Notes: generated by a model from the sequence alone, not told the origin. DNA of 64,000 nucleotides from Petrimonas sulfuriphila (GCF_051201015.1 NZ_JBPEHI010000008.1); one strand, 5' to 3'. Numbered from the stretch's first letter, positions 1 to 8,839 are shown. Numbers and translations are program-made.

Positions 1-218
1 AACAACACTTGAATTCGTCGGCCATGTGGGTGATTTTACCCTGGCAGGACTGGATATCGCTTTCCGGCGAGCTTTCGCGGAAGGATCCTGCAGAAGAACG
101 TATAAATGTGCCAGCTAATCCCGAGCATTACTGGCGGTACAGGATGCATATTTCGTTGGATGACTTGTTGAAGAAAAGTGAATTTAATGCAACCATAAAA
201 TTGATGGTGGAAAGATAA
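1..218 (+). CDS. malQ: 4-alpha-glucanotransferase, C-terminal end (partial)
   Basis: The open frame runs in from the left edge and ends at a TAA stop, so only about 71 C-terminal residues are visible. They include a segment reading RINVPANPEHYWRYRM, which matches the conserved end of GH77 4-alpha-glucanotransferases (amylomaltase/DPE2 type) as I know them. These enzymes move maltodextrin chains between acceptors in the cytoplasm. The acid/base residues lie outside the window, so activity cannot be judged. No start codon is assigned because the gene begins upstream. A glycogen operon lies 17 kb further on but is not linked to this gene. Confidence 0.75.
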   Translation, partial: QHLNSSAMWVILPWQDWISLSGELSRKDPAEERINVPANPEHYWRYRMHISLDDLLKKSEFNATIKLMVER

Positions 219-257
219 AATTATGCAGGATTAATGGTGTAAAACCCATAATTATAG

Positions 258-265
258 TACCTTTG
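258..265 (+). promoter_or_regulatory. Bacteroidota -7 promoter element
   Basis: The octamer TACCTTTG matches TAnnTTTG. It lies 30 bp before the ATG of the next lipoprotein gene and favours that ATG over an in-frame upstream start that would overlap the box. No convincing -33 TTG was seen. Confidence 0.6.
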
Positions 266-295
266 CACCATCAAACGCATAATTTACCGCTCAAG

Positions 296-766
296 ATGAA
301 AATAAACCCTGTTGTTGTCTTTCTTTTTTTTGTTTTCTTGTTTGTAAACTGTTCCGGTAATGGCAAAGGTAATCGTGAACAGGAAGGTAAAGACACAGCA
401 TTTGCTCAGAAAAATCGGAAACAAACGAGACAGGAGGATTTTTATCAATTTCTTGATAAATTTAATTCAAAAAGGATTTTTCAGCTGGAAAGAATTATTT
501 TCCCTATAACGGTATTGGCTCCTGATGCTAATCGGATAGCGTTAGAACCTACTGAGGAGAAGATTGAAAAAAGGGATTGGGAGCTGCTCGACTTAAGTTA
601 CGACAGTACCTATACCACCCGCGATTTTGACAAATACACGCAAACGGTAAATTTTAGAAAAGATACCGCTCACGTTGCTCTTCGCGGAATCGACAACGGC
701 ATATATGCTGATTATTATTTTAAGCTGATCGACGGAGAGTGGTTTTTGGTTACCTTGGTGGAGTAA
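296..766 (+). CDS. DUF4348-like lipoprotein
   Basis: The protein has about 156 residues. It opens with a basic residue, a long hydrophobic run and a lipobox-like end (FVNCSG), so it should be exported and lipidated at Cys19. The rest is charged and soluble. Its C-terminal part, with YDSTYTTRDFDKY and a final DGEWFLVTLVE, resembles DUF4348 lipoproteins of Bacteroidales. I know of no function for that family. The start was chosen at the ATG downstream of the -7 box because this gives a proper signal peptide; an upstream in-frame start would add 11 non-signal residues. It stands alone and converges on cdd. Confidence 0.7.
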   Translation: MKINPVVVFLFFVFLFVNCSGNGKGNREQEGKDTAFAQKNRKQTRQEDFYQFLDKFNSKRIFQLERIIFPITVLAPDANRIALEPTEEKIEKRDWELLDLSYDSTYTTRDFDKYTQTVNFRKDTAHVALRGIDNGIYADYYFKLIDGEWFLVTLVE

Positions 767-784
767 AAAAGCGTAAACTCAAAA

Positions 785-1264
785 TTATTTCAACATTTCA
801 TCCCCAAAACTCAACGGCAGCAAACTCTTTATGCTGTTGACCACATAAATCCCATCATCACTGTACATCAATATTTTTATAGGCGCTTTGTACCGGGTTT
901 CTGTTTCCAGCAGCACCTGCCTGCAGGCTCCGCAAGGAGTTACAACATCTTTGGTGAATCCTCCGTTGTGGTGTGCAGCAACGGCTATGGCTATGATTGT
1001 CTGATCGGGATAATTGGCGTTGGCAAAGAAAACAGCTGTCCGTTCGGCACATGTCCCCGACGGGTATGCCGCGTTTTCCTGATTGTTGCCCGTTATGACT
1101 TCTCCGTTTTCAAGTAGCAGTGCCGCCCCGACCTTGAAGTTGGAATAACGTGCATATGCATTTTTTGTGGCTTGTTTTGCTGCTTCGATCAGTTTTTTTT
1201 CCGTTTCGGTACATTCTTCTAAAAGATAAACGCTTATCTTTGTGGTTAAATTTATTTCTTTCAT
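785..1264 (-). CDS. cdd: Cytidine deaminase
   Basis: This 159-residue protein has the size of the homotetrameric zinc cytidine deaminases, which convert cytidine or deoxycytidine to the uridine nucleoside in pyrimidine salvage. The zinc site is visible: Cys72 and Glu74 in TCAERTAVF, and Cys111 and Cys114 in PCGACRQ. That is the C-A-E plus P-C-x-x-C arrangement. The substrate-binding NQENAAYPSG segment precedes it. The gene is divergent from the glucosaminidase gene, only 16 bp away, and its likely promoter lies inside the first codons of that neighbour. No signal peptide is present; the enzyme is cytosolic. Confidence 0.93.
   Translation of the reverse strand: MKEINLTTKISVYLLEECTETEKKLIEAAKQATKNAYARYSNFKVGAALLLENGEVITGNNQENAAYPSGTCAERTAVFFANANYPDQTIIAIAVAAHHNGGFTKDVVTPCGACRQVLLETETRYKAPIKILMYSDDGIYVVNSIKSLLPLSFGDEMLK
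1235..1242 (+). promoter_or_regulatory. -7 element for the LysM glucosaminidase gene
   Basis: TATCTTTG matches TAnnTTTG and lies 38 bp before the ATG, inside the first codons of the divergent cdd gene. Confidence 0.55.
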
Positions 1265-1280
1265 TCTGTTTGATTGAAAT

Positions 1281-2243
1281 ATGAAAATTATTTTTTTAAT
1301 GAGTTTTCATTACAAATATAGATATATTTCAGTTCTTTCTCTCTTTTTGATTTGTTTATTTGCTCCCGGTTGGGTTTGGGGACAAAGCCGGTTAAGGGTT
1401 TACGAAGAATATATTGATAATTACTCCGATATTGCCGTGCGTCACATGAACGATTATAACATACCGGCCTCCATCACACTGGCACAGGGACTGCTGGAGT
1501 CGGGAGCGGGTATGAGCGACCTGGCGAGACGGTCAAACAATCATTTTGGTATTAAATGTCACCGCGGTTGGCGTGGAGAATCAGTGTATGCTGCAGACGA
1601 CACTCCCAACGACTGTTTCAGAAAATACCGTAAAGTGGAAGATTCTTACGAAGACCATGCGCAATTTCTTACCGTTGGAGGCCGTTATCGGGAACTTTTT
1701 GAATTATCGGCCACCGATTACAAAGGATGGGCGCGAGGATTGCAAAAAACGGGATATGCAACCGACAGGGCTTATGCCAACAAGCTTATTAAGTTGATTG
1801 AAGATTACGAATTATATCGATTCGACAACAAAAATTATCGCAAAGGGATCACCCGGAGACAGCGAGAAGAAAACTTAGAGCAGGAAGTGGCACGGGCTAA
1901 TTGGACGCATCAGCCTTATAAAACACACGGATTGGTTTATGTTATAGCTGTGAATGGCGATTCCTTTGCCGGAATTGCTCACGAATTCGGTTTCAAGGAG
2001 AATGATTTGCTCAAATTCAATGAAGTACCCGAAGGTTTTCCGCTGAGCGAAGGCGATATCGTTTATTTCCAAAAGAAGAAACCGAGAGCTGATAAACCCT
2101 ATTTTGAGCACACGGTGCAAATAGGGGAGTCGATGTACAGCATTTCGCAGAAATACGGTATTCAGCTAAGAAACTTATACCGGCTGAACAAAAAAAGTTA
2201 TGAATATGTCCCCGAAGAAGGGGATGTGCTTAGGCTCAGGTAG
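1281..2243 (+). CDS. Glucosaminidase-domain protein with two LysM repeats
   Basis: This 320-residue protein carries an N-terminal signal peptide (hydrophobic core around residues 18-32, ending VWGQ). A glucosaminidase (FlgJ/LytG-type) domain follows at roughly 45-185, with IPASITLAQGLLESGAG giving the catalytic glutamate and NNHFGIKCHRGW typical of the fold. Two LysM modules sit at about 215-262 and 275-319. The family cleaves peptidoglycan glycan strands, and LysM anchors it to the wall, so a periplasmic role in wall remodelling is inferred. Alternative in-frame starts exist at Met7 or slightly later; the first ATG is kept because the upstream -7 box allows it. Confidence 0.88.
   Translation: MKIIFLMSFHYKYRYISVLSLFLICLFAPGWVWGQSRLRVYEEYIDNYSDIAVRHMNDYNIPASITLAQGLLESGAGMSDLARRSNNHFGIKCHRGWRGESVYAADDTPNDCFRKYRKVEDSYEDHAQFLTVGGRYRELFELSATDYKGWARGLQKTGYATDRAYANKLIKLIEDYELYRFDNKNYRKGITRRQREENLEQEVARANWTHQPYKTHGLVYVIAVNGDSFAGIAHEFGFKENDLLKFNEVPEGFPLSEGDIVYFQKKKPRADKPYFEHTVQIGESMYSISQKYGIQLRNLYRLNKKSYEYVPEEGDVLRLR
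1313..1320 (-). promoter_or_regulatory. -7 element for cdd
   Basis: Read on the minus strand the octamer is TATATTTG, 48 bp upstream of the cdd ATG. It lies within the 5' coding end of the divergent glucosaminidase gene. Confidence 0.5.
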
Positions 2244-2315
2244 CGGAAAATTGGACGTGAAAAATCTTGGTTCTATAATTATAAACAACAGATAAAATCA
2301 AAAAATAAATAAAAT

Positions 2316-2909
2316 ATGATATACAACACTCAGAAGAAAAAACTGATTATGCCCGAATACGGGAGAAACATACAGAATATGGTGGATCACTGCGTAATGC
2401 TTAAGGACAAGGATGAGCGGAGGAAATGTGCTTATGCCGTAGTCGATATTATGGGAAGTATGTTCCCGCATTTGCGTGATGTGAATGATTTTAAGCATAT
2501 TTTGTGGGACCATCTGGCCATAATGTCCGACTTTAAGCTTGATATCGACTACCCCTATGAAGTGGTAACAAAAGAGGACTTGAACACAGCACCTGACAAA
2601 TTAAACTACAGCCGCCCTACAATGAAATTCAGGCATTACGGGAAATTATTGGAAAAGATGATTACCATTGCTGCCGATATGGAGGATGGGGAGAAGAAGG
2701 ATTTGCTTATTGCCCAGTTGACCACCCAGATGAAAAAATCATATTCTCAATGGAATAAAGAGGTCGACGATGAGAAAATAATTGCTGACCTGCTTGAACT
2801 TTCGGGTGGAAAAATTCAGTTGGACAATGAAAGTTACTCCATTGCTGATGTTAAAAGTACCGCTTCCAAGCGCAGGTTGAAAACAATTAAGTCGCAGCGG
2901 CGAAAATAA
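2316..2909 (+). CDS. DUF4290 domain protein
   Basis: This cytosolic protein of 197 residues opens MIYNTQKKKLIMPEYGRNIQ, the characteristic N-terminus of DUF4290 proteins, which supports the first ATG rather than a second in-frame ATG 11 codons later. It is helical and charged with a very basic tail (KRRLKTIKSQRRK). The family is conserved across Bacteroidales; its function is unknown to me. Its stop lies 3 bp before rimM, so the two are almost surely co-transcribed. No signal peptide or membrane segment is present. Confidence 0.85.
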   Translation: MIYNTQKKKLIMPEYGRNIQNMVDHCVMLKDKDERRKCAYAVVDIMGSMFPHLRDVNDFKHILWDHLAIMSDFKLDIDYPYEVVTKEDLNTAPDKLNYSRPTMKFRHYGKLLEKMITIAADMEDGEKKDLLIAQLTTQMKKSYSQWNKEVDDEKIIADLLELSGGKIQLDNESYSIADVKSTASKRRLKTIKSQRRK

Positions 2910-2912
2910 CAA

Positions 2913-3446
2913 ATGATAACCAAGGATGAGGTCCTCAAAATAGGAAAGCTGCAAAAACCTTACGGAATAAAAGGTGAAATCTCACTCGTTTTCGATAAAC
3001 CGGCGTACACCGGTATCGATGCCGAATTTTATTTCCTGGATATTGACCGTATTTTTGTTCCTTTTCTTATCGAGGAAATCACGTTTATAACCGACACAGG
3101 CGCCCGGGTAAAATTTGAGGACGTGAACGATGAAACCGGCGCTGCCAGGTTTGCTAACCTGCACGTTTTCTTGCTTCGCAAACAGGTGCCTGAGAATCTG
3201 GATGAAGAGAACCCGGAGTGGGACTTTTTTATCGGTTACCGGGTTATCGACCAGCATAACCGTGATCTTGGTACCATTGAAGGCGTGGATGCGGCAACCC
3301 TGAATGTTCTTTTTATTGTGAAGCAAGCAAACGAAGAATACCTTATCCCCGCCACAGACGATTTTATCACCCGGGTAAACGACGAACAAAAGATAATCTG
3401 TATGAATCTACCCGAAGGATTGATAGATACTGGGAGTAACCTGTAA
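2913..3446 (+). CDS. rimM: Ribosome maturation factor RimM
   Basis: RimM binds ribosomal protein S19 and helps assemble the 30S head. The N-terminal half shows the RimM beta-barrel opening (IGKLQKPYGIKGEISL), and the C-terminal half has the PRC-barrel pattern with DFFIGYRVIDQHNRDLGTIEG and EYLIPATDDFI. At 177 residues it is normal for the family. It follows the DUF4290 gene by 3 bp. In several Bacteroidales genomes I would expect murA between these two genes; here it is absent. The downstream dxr gene has its own promoter. Confidence 0.92.
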   Translation: MITKDEVLKIGKLQKPYGIKGEISLVFDKPAYTGIDAEFYFLDIDRIFVPFLIEEITFITDTGARVKFEDVNDETGAARFANLHVFLLRKQVPENLDEENPEWDFFIGYRVIDQHNRDLGTIEGVDAATLNVLFIVKQANEEYLIPATDDFITRVNDEQKIICMNLPEGLIDTGSNL

Positions 3447-3481
3447 ATTCCAAATTGATTGTAAGGGTCCCTGTTTTTTTT

Positions 3482-3489
3482 TATCTTTG
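3482..3489 (+). promoter_or_regulatory. -7 element for dxr
   Basis: TATCTTTG lies 27 bp before the dxr ATG. It overlaps an in-frame upstream TTG, which therefore cannot be the start if this promoter is used. Confidence 0.6.
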
Positions 3490-3516
3490 CACATCTCTTT
3501 GCAACTGCTGCACTTA

Positions 3517-4707
3517 ATGAATGATCAAAAGCGAAAAATAGCTGTTTTAGGCTCCACAGGCTCCATCGGTACTCAAGCGTTGGATGTTATTTCACGGTAT
3601 CCTGACCGTTTTGAAGCTTATGCATTGGTAGCCAATAATCAGGTAGACCGCCTGTTGGAACAGGTTCGACGATTCAAGCCCGAAGTGGTGGTAATTGCCA
3701 ATGAAAGCAAGTATGCCGCGTTGAAGGAGGCGCTTTCCGACCTGCCGGTAAAAGTCTGGGCCGGAGCCGAGGCAATTGAACAAGTGGTTCAGAATACTGA
3801 AATCGATATCGTGTTGACGGCCATGGTTGGTTTCTCCGGGTTGAAACCCACAATTTCTGCCCTAAAGGCACGAAAAACTATCGCACTGGCAAACAAGGAG
3901 ACACTGGTTATCGCCGGTGAACTGATAACAAGACTGGCTCTGAAAAACAGAGCAGCCATTTTACCCGTCGATTCGGAACATTCGGCTATCTTTCAATGCC
4001 TGAATGGAGAAGGAAGCAACGAAATAGAAAAAATCTTGCTGACAGCGTCGGGTGGCCCTTTCCGGAACTTTTCGATGAGTCAGCTGCAGCAGGTGACCAG
4101 AGAACAGGCCCTTCATCATCCTAACTGGAACATGGGCGCAAAAGTAACTATCGACTCCTCTACGCTGATGAACAAGGGGTTGGAAATGATTGAAGCCAGG
4201 TGGCTTTTTGATGTAAACCCTTCCCGGATAGAGATTATAGTCCACCCGCAATCCATCATCCATTCCATGGTTCAGTTCAAGGACAGATCGATCATGGCAC
4301 AACTCAGTTTGCCCGATATGCGGATGCCTATCCAATATGCTTTCTCTTATCCCGAAAGAATTCCATCGGACGTAAAGCCGGTTAATTTCTTTGAACTTTC
4401 CACGCTGACTTTCGAAAAGCCCGATACAAATAGATTCCGCAACTTGGGCCTCGCTTACGAATCTATTGAAAAGGGAGGCAATATGCCTTGCATCATGAAT
4501 GCCGCAAACGAGATAGCGGTGGAATTGTTTCTGCAGGAGAAAATTGGTTTTCTGCAAATGAGTGAGCTTATTGAACAAACACTGACAAAAACTGTTTTTA
4601 TCCAGAATCCTTCGTTGGAAGATTACATACAGACCGATACCGAGGCCCGGGAGATTGCGCTTGAAACGGCTAAAAGACTATTAGGTGGCAAAATTTTCGG
4701 GTTCTGA
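3517..4707 (+). CDS. dxr: 1-deoxy-D-xylulose-5-phosphate reductoisomerase
   Basis: Dxr (IspC) makes 2-C-methyl-D-erythritol 4-phosphate, the first committed step of the MEP isoprenoid pathway, using NADPH and a divalent metal. The nucleotide-binding GSTGSIGTQALDV is at the N-terminus. The metal-site segment LPVDSEHSAIFQCL and the substrate loop TASGGPFR are present, as are HPNWNMGAKVTIDSSTLMNKGLEMIEA and the C-terminal helical domain. The length, 396 residues, is normal. The ATG start gives MNDQKRKIAVLG and fits the promoter 27 bp upstream. The gene precedes rseP by 47 bp, a common Bacteroidales neighbourhood. Confidence 0.95.
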   Translation: MNDQKRKIAVLGSTGSIGTQALDVISRYPDRFEAYALVANNQVDRLLEQVRRFKPEVVVIANESKYAALKEALSDLPVKVWAGAEAIEQVVQNTEIDIVLTAMVGFSGLKPTISALKARKTIALANKETLVIAGELITRLALKNRAAILPVDSEHSAIFQCLNGEGSNEIEKILLTASGGPFRNFSMSQLQQVTREQALHHPNWNMGAKVTIDSSTLMNKGLEMIEARWLFDVNPSRIEIIVHPQSIIHSMVQFKDRSIMAQLSLPDMRMPIQYAFSYPERIPSDVKPVNFFELSTLTFEKPDTNRFRNLGLAYESIEKGGNMPCIMNAANEIAVELFLQEKIGFLQMSELIEQTLTKTVFIQNPSLEDYIQTDTEAREIALETAKRLLGGKIFGF

Positions 4708-4754
4708 TTTTTAATTTACAAGAATATAAACTATATTTTAGCTGAGATAATTTA

Positions 4755-6077
4755 ATGGAGACTTTTTTAATTAAAGCGTTACAACTGATACTGAGCTTGT
4801 CTATTCTCGTTGTTATTCACGAATTTGGACATTTTATTTTTGCACGAGTTTTCAAAATTCGCGTAGAGAAATTCTATCTTTTCTTTGATCCGTGGTTTGC
4901 CCTGTTCAGGTATAAACCCAGAAACAGTGAAACGGAATACGGTGTAGGATGGTTGCCATTGGGTGGCTATGTGAAAATTTCGGGAATGATAGACGAGTCT
5001 ATGGATAAAGAACAAATGGCTCAACCCGTTCAACCGTGGGAATTTCGTGCAAAATCAACCTGGCAGAGGCTTTTGGTGATGATTGGAGGTGTTTTGTTCA
5101 ACATTATCCTGGCGTTTTTCATTTACTCGATGATCGTTTTCAGGTGGGGAGATTCATACATCCCGATGAGTAAGGTTAAATCGGGAATGGAGTTTAGTGA
5201 AACTGCCGAAAGAGCCGGCTTTAGAGACGGTGATGTCCTTTTGTATGCTGACGGAAAGGAAATCATTGACCGGGCAGGAATCGTTGATAATTTTGCTGCT
5301 CAGGTCATCGATGCCCAAACCGTCACGGTCCTGAGAAGCGGCCAGGAAATAAATATACCGATGCCGGCTGATTTTGTTCAACAGCTTATGCGCGACAAGA
5401 AAGGTTTTGCAGGATACAAAGATGATGTGCCGACCGTAGTGGAGAAGGTGCAGAAAGGTTCCGAGGCAGAAAAGATCGGGCTTATGAAAGGCGACAGCTT
5501 GGTGGGGGTGAACAGTGTATTAACACCTACTTTTCAGGATTTCAGAAGTGAACTCCAAAAAAATAAAGGCCTCCGGATCTCAATTGATTTCTATCGCGAG
5601 GGTGTGCTTCAAACCGCTTCGGCCCAGTTGGATACAACAGCTGTGTTGGGATTTAATATTGCATCTTATCTGGTAACGGATCACTATACCTTTTTTGCTT
5701 CATTCCCGGCAGGGGTGAAGTATGGCATACGCACATTAAAGGGATACGTCTCCCAATTCAAGCATATATTCACTAAAGAAGGAGCATCGTCACTGGGCGG
5801 TTTCGGCACTATCGGAAATCTTTTTCCTGCAAAATGGAACTGGTATTCGTTTTGGATGATGACGGCCTTTCTTTCGGTAATTTTGGCGTTTATGAACATT
5901 CTTCCCATTCCCGGGTTGGATGGAGGGCACGTCCTCTTTCTACTCGTTGAAGCTATTTCTGGAAGAAAACCAAGTGATAAATTCCTGGAGTATGCACAGA
6001 TTGCCGGTATGTTCCTGCTTATAGGGCTGGTCTTGTATGCCAACGGGATGGATATTGTGAGGGCGATATTTAAATAA
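4755..6077 (+). CDS. rseP: RIP metalloprotease RseP (site-2 protease)
   Basis: This 440-residue inner-membrane zinc protease has the HEFGH motif at residues 22-26 in its first transmembrane helix. Two PDZ-like domains lie in the periplasmic part, around 130-195 and 215-290. A C-terminal LDG motif (NILPIPGLDGGH) supplies the third metal ligand, and about four membrane helices are expected. Family members cut membrane-embedded anti-sigma factors and signal-peptide remnants. The sequence looks intact. It follows dxr in the same direction and is probably co-transcribed with it. Confidence 0.94.
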   Translation: METFLIKALQLILSLSILVVIHEFGHFIFARVFKIRVEKFYLFFDPWFALFRYKPRNSETEYGVGWLPLGGYVKISGMIDESMDKEQMAQPVQPWEFRAKSTWQRLLVMIGGVLFNIILAFFIYSMIVFRWGDSYIPMSKVKSGMEFSETAERAGFRDGDVLLYADGKEIIDRAGIVDNFAAQVIDAQTVTVLRSGQEINIPMPADFVQQLMRDKKGFAGYKDDVPTVVEKVQKGSEAEKIGLMKGDSLVGVNSVLTPTFQDFRSELQKNKGLRISIDFYREGVLQTASAQLDTTAVLGFNIASYLVTDHYTFFASFPAGVKYGIRTLKGYVSQFKHIFTKEGASSLGGFGTIGNLFPAKWNWYSFWMMTAFLSVILAFMNILPIPGLDGGHVLFLLVEAISGRKPSDKFLEYAQIAGMFLLIGLVLYANGMDIVRAIFK

Positions 6078-6114
6078 TTTATAACGTACAATGGGAGAAG
6101 TTGTTCGGGCTTTT

Positions 6115-6142
6115 TAACCCGTAACCCGTAACTCATAACCCG
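6115..6142 (+). repeat. Tandem heptamer array before metF
   Basis: Four 7-bp units in a row read TAACCCG, TAACCCG, TAACTCA, TAACCCG. The array ends 5 bp before the metF ATG, so it fills the region where a ribosome would bind. Confidence 0.8.
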
Positions 6143-6147
6143 AAAAA

Positions 6148-7098
6148 ATGAAAATTTCAGATCTTATACATCAGACTTCGAAACCGGTGTTTTCTTTTGA
6201 ACTGCTCCCGCCGTTGAAAGGAAACAGCATCAAACAGGTTTTTAATACGATTGACCGGTTGAAAGAGTTTGGGCCGAAGTACATCAACATAACTACTCAC
6301 CACAGCGAAAATACTTACAAGGAAGACGAAAACGGCATTATCCGGAAAGTGAATGTAAGAAAGCGTCCGGGCTCTGTTGCCATTGCCGCGGCCATTCAGA
6401 ATAAATACGGTATTCGGGCGGTACCGCACATTATCTCACAGGGCTTTTCAAAAGAAGAAACGGAGTATGCGTTGATTGACCTTTCATTCCTGGGCGTTAC
6501 TGACCTGTTGCTGTTGCGCGGTGACACCAAAAAATTGGATGCCGACCAGCGAAAAATGGATTGTCACTCTTACGCAACAGGATTACAGGAGCAGGTGAAT
6601 AATTTTAACAACGGGATTGCCTTGGACGGCTCTACGTTCCCGGCGCCCGAAACTCCGTTTACCTATGGGATGGCATGTTATCCCGAGAAACACGAAGAGT
6701 CACCCAACATGGAGTCGGAGATCTATTATACTAAAATGAAAGCTCAGAATGGCGCTGACTATCTTGTGACGCAGATGTTTTTCGATAATCAAAAGTACTT
6801 TGATTTTGTCGATCGTTGCCGCGCCGAAGGAATTACTATTCCCATCGTTCCGGGTATAAAGCCCATTCATTTAAAAAATCAGCTGAATGTCCTTCCCAAG
6901 ATATTCAGGACAGAAATTCCCGAAGACCTGGAGCATGAACTGCGCAAATGCAAGACCGATGCCGATGCCGTAGAGGTAGGAGTGGAGTGGTGCCTTTTGC
7001 AAAGCAGGGAGTTGGTGCAGCGGGGTGTGCCCGGAATCCACTTTTATGCTTTGGGGGCAACAGAAAGTATTTACCGGGTAGCCCGGGAGGTGTATTGA
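6148..7098 (+). CDS. metF: Methylenetetrahydrofolate reductase
   Basis: MetF reduces 5,10-methylene-THF to 5-methyl-THF with FAD, feeding methionine synthesis. The sequence shows the TIM-barrel start with FSFELLPPL (catalytic Glu), then TTHHSENTY, the GVTDLLLLRGD loop, YPEKHEESPN and the DYLVTQMFFDNQKYFDFVDRCR segment typical of the family. Length is 316 residues, as expected. A heptamer repeat directly abuts the start codon. The downstream gene (Pit) converges, with 4 bp between stops. Confidence 0.95.
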   Translation: MKISDLIHQTSKPVFSFELLPPLKGNSIKQVFNTIDRLKEFGPKYINITTHHSENTYKEDENGIIRKVNVRKRPGSVAIAAAIQNKYGIRAVPHIISQGFSKEETEYALIDLSFLGVTDLLLLRGDTKKLDADQRKMDCHSYATGLQEQVNNFNNGIALDGSTFPAPETPFTYGMACYPEKHEESPNMESEIYYTKMKAQNGADYLVTQMFFDNQKYFDFVDRCRAEGITIPIVPGIKPIHLKNQLNVLPKIFRTEIPEDLEHELRKCKTDADAVEVGVEWCLLQSRELVQRGVPGIHFYALGATESIYRVAREVY

Positions 7099-7102
7099 TG
7101 TA

Positions 7103-8134
7103 CTAGAAATAGAGAAACTTTCCTGCCGTAAAATAAACTGTGGCGGCAATCAGTGCGCTGACGGGAATAGTTAATATCCATGCAACAAGTAGTTTCCGGG
7201 TAACCCCCCAGCGGACAGCTGATAGGCGTTTTACCGAACCAACACCAATGATTGCACCTGTGATGGTGTGGGTAGTACTTACGGGAATTTTTAGGAACTC
7301 GGTGAGGTACAGTGTGAATGCCCCGGCAGTTTCCGCAACAACTCCTTCAAAAGGAGTTACTTTGGTGATGCGTGTTCCCATAGTCTTGACAATCTTCCAA
7401 CCACCGGACATCGTGCCCAACGAGATGGCAAAGAAGCAGGAGAATGCTACCCAGTTGGGTAAATCGCTGATGGACTCAATTCCGAATCCTATTTCAGGGT
7501 GCTGGATGTGGGTGGCGATTAATGCGGCGGCGATGATGCCCATTACTTTTTGAGAGTCGTTCAGCCCGTGGCCGATACTGAACAGGGCAGATGATACGAG
7601 CTGGAAATGCTTAAACCAGGTATTCGCCTTGTGCGGATTCGCACGCTTTACAGACCATTGCAAGACGATGGTAAGAATCATGGCTACCAGCATCCCTACC
7701 AGGGGCGCAATGAAAATAAAGGAAGCAATCTTCACAATCACGGAAACCTTGATGACCGAAAAACTGGCCCATTTTGCAATGGCCGCGCCGGCAAACCCTC
7801 CAATCAATGTATGCGAAGAGGACGAAGGAATCCCAAGCCACCAGGTCAGCAAATTCCACGTAATGGCTGCCACTAACCCGGAAAAAATAATGGGAAGAGT
7901 GATGAATTCGGCAATCACGGTTTTTGAAACGGTGTCGGCAATCCCGAAGCCACCGATGAGGTATTTGGCAATGAAGAAAGCGACAAAGTTAAACATGGCT
8001 GCCCACAGAACGGCTTGAAAGGGAGTCAGCACCTTGGTGGAAACGATGGTGGCAATGGAGTTGGCCGCATCGTGAAAGCCATTTATAAAATCAAAAATAA
8101 GCGCTAAGGAAATAATAACGATCAATAACGTCAT
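7103..8134 (-). CDS. Inorganic phosphate transporter, PiT family
   Basis: This is a 343-residue hydrophobic protein with the duplicated PiT signature: FDFINGFHDAANSIATIVSTKVLTP near the N-terminus and VSTTHTITGAIIGVGSV near the C-terminus. A GIPSSSSHTLIGGFAG segment lies in the first half. These are low-affinity symporters of phosphate (or metal-phosphate) in the inner membrane. It lies 57 bp downstream of the DUF47 gene on the same strand, the usual pairing in which the PhoU-like partner modulates transport. Ten or so membrane segments are expected. Confidence 0.93.
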   Translation of the reverse strand: MTLLIVIISLALIFDFINGFHDAANSIATIVSTKVLTPFQAVLWAAMFNFVAFFIAKYLIGGFGIADTVSKTVIAEFITLPIIFSGLVAAITWNLLTWWLGIPSSSSHTLIGGFAGAAIAKWASFSVIKVSVIVKIASFIFIAPLVGMLVAMILTIVLQWSVKRANPHKANTWFKHFQLVSSALFSIGHGLNDSQKVMGIIAAALIATHIQHPEIGFGIESISDLPNWVAFSCFFAISLGTMSGGWKIVKTMGTRITKVTPFEGVVAETAGAFTLYLTEFLKIPVSTTHTITGAIIGVGSVKRLSAVRWGVTRKLLVAWILTIPVSALIAATVYFTAGKFLYF

Positions 8135-8191
8135 ACGGATTATTATAAGTTAAGATAAAATAGAATGAAAAACAGCCAGGTAATAACTCTT

Positions 8192-8839
8192 TTACGCGTA
8201 TTTTACGATAATCGTTTTTATAATCTTCCCTACGCCTTCAGCTGCATCAGTGGCTTTTTCAAGCTCAAACATGATTTCTTTCTTTTTTATCAACTCGATG
8301 CTCTCTTTTTGATTTTCAAATAAGTCGATAAGGAAGTGTTCATAAACATCATCAGCCCTGTTTTCAATAAGATGTAGTTCCCGGCAATAATCCGATACTC
8401 TTTTTCTACTTTTCTTCAGGACATCCAATTCATTTACGGCTTTTTCTATCTGGGCAGATGCTTCTATAATCAGTTCGACCATATCTTTGGCTGCAGCCGG
8501 CATCTCTTTGGGATTATACAAAAAAACTTTTTTGGCAGCGCTGTTGATATAATCTGTGACATCGTCCATTTTGGTTGCCAGGTTATGAATATCTTCACGA
8601 TCAAAGGGTGTGATAAAAGTAGCATTCAGTTCATCAAAAATTTTGTTGGAAAGGGTGTCCCCTTTGCGTTCCTCCTCTTTTATTTTTTTGTAGTAATCTG
8701 CAGCATTAGCGTGATTGCCTTTTTCCACAAACTCCAACATTAAATAAGATGCTGATTTTATCACTTCTACTATCCCCTTCAAAAGTGGAAAGAACTTGGG
8801 CTCCTTTGGGGTGAACTTACTAAAAAATGAATTATTCAT
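8192..8839 (-). CDS. DUF47 (PhoU-like) Pit accessory protein
   Basis: The 215-residue all-helical cytosolic protein carries the DUF47 pattern: repeated E/D-rich helices such as KEEERKGDTLSNKIFDEL and DREDIHNLATKMDDVTDYI, which resemble the metal-binding E/DxxxD motifs of PhoU. It is encoded just upstream of the PiT transporter in the same direction, as is usual, and is inferred to regulate or stabilise it. A minus-strand -7 element lies about 90 bp upstream. Nothing looks truncated. Confidence 0.88.
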   Translation of the reverse strand: MNNSFFSKFTPKEPKFFPLLKGIVEVIKSASYLMLEFVEKGNHANAADYYKKIKEEERKGDTLSNKIFDELNATFITPFDREDIHNLATKMDDVTDYINSAAKKVFLYNPKEMPAAAKDMVELIIEASAQIEKAVNELDVLKKSRKRVSDYCRELHLIENRADDVYEHFLIDLFENQKESIELIKKKEIMFELEKATDAAEGVGKIIKTIIVKYA

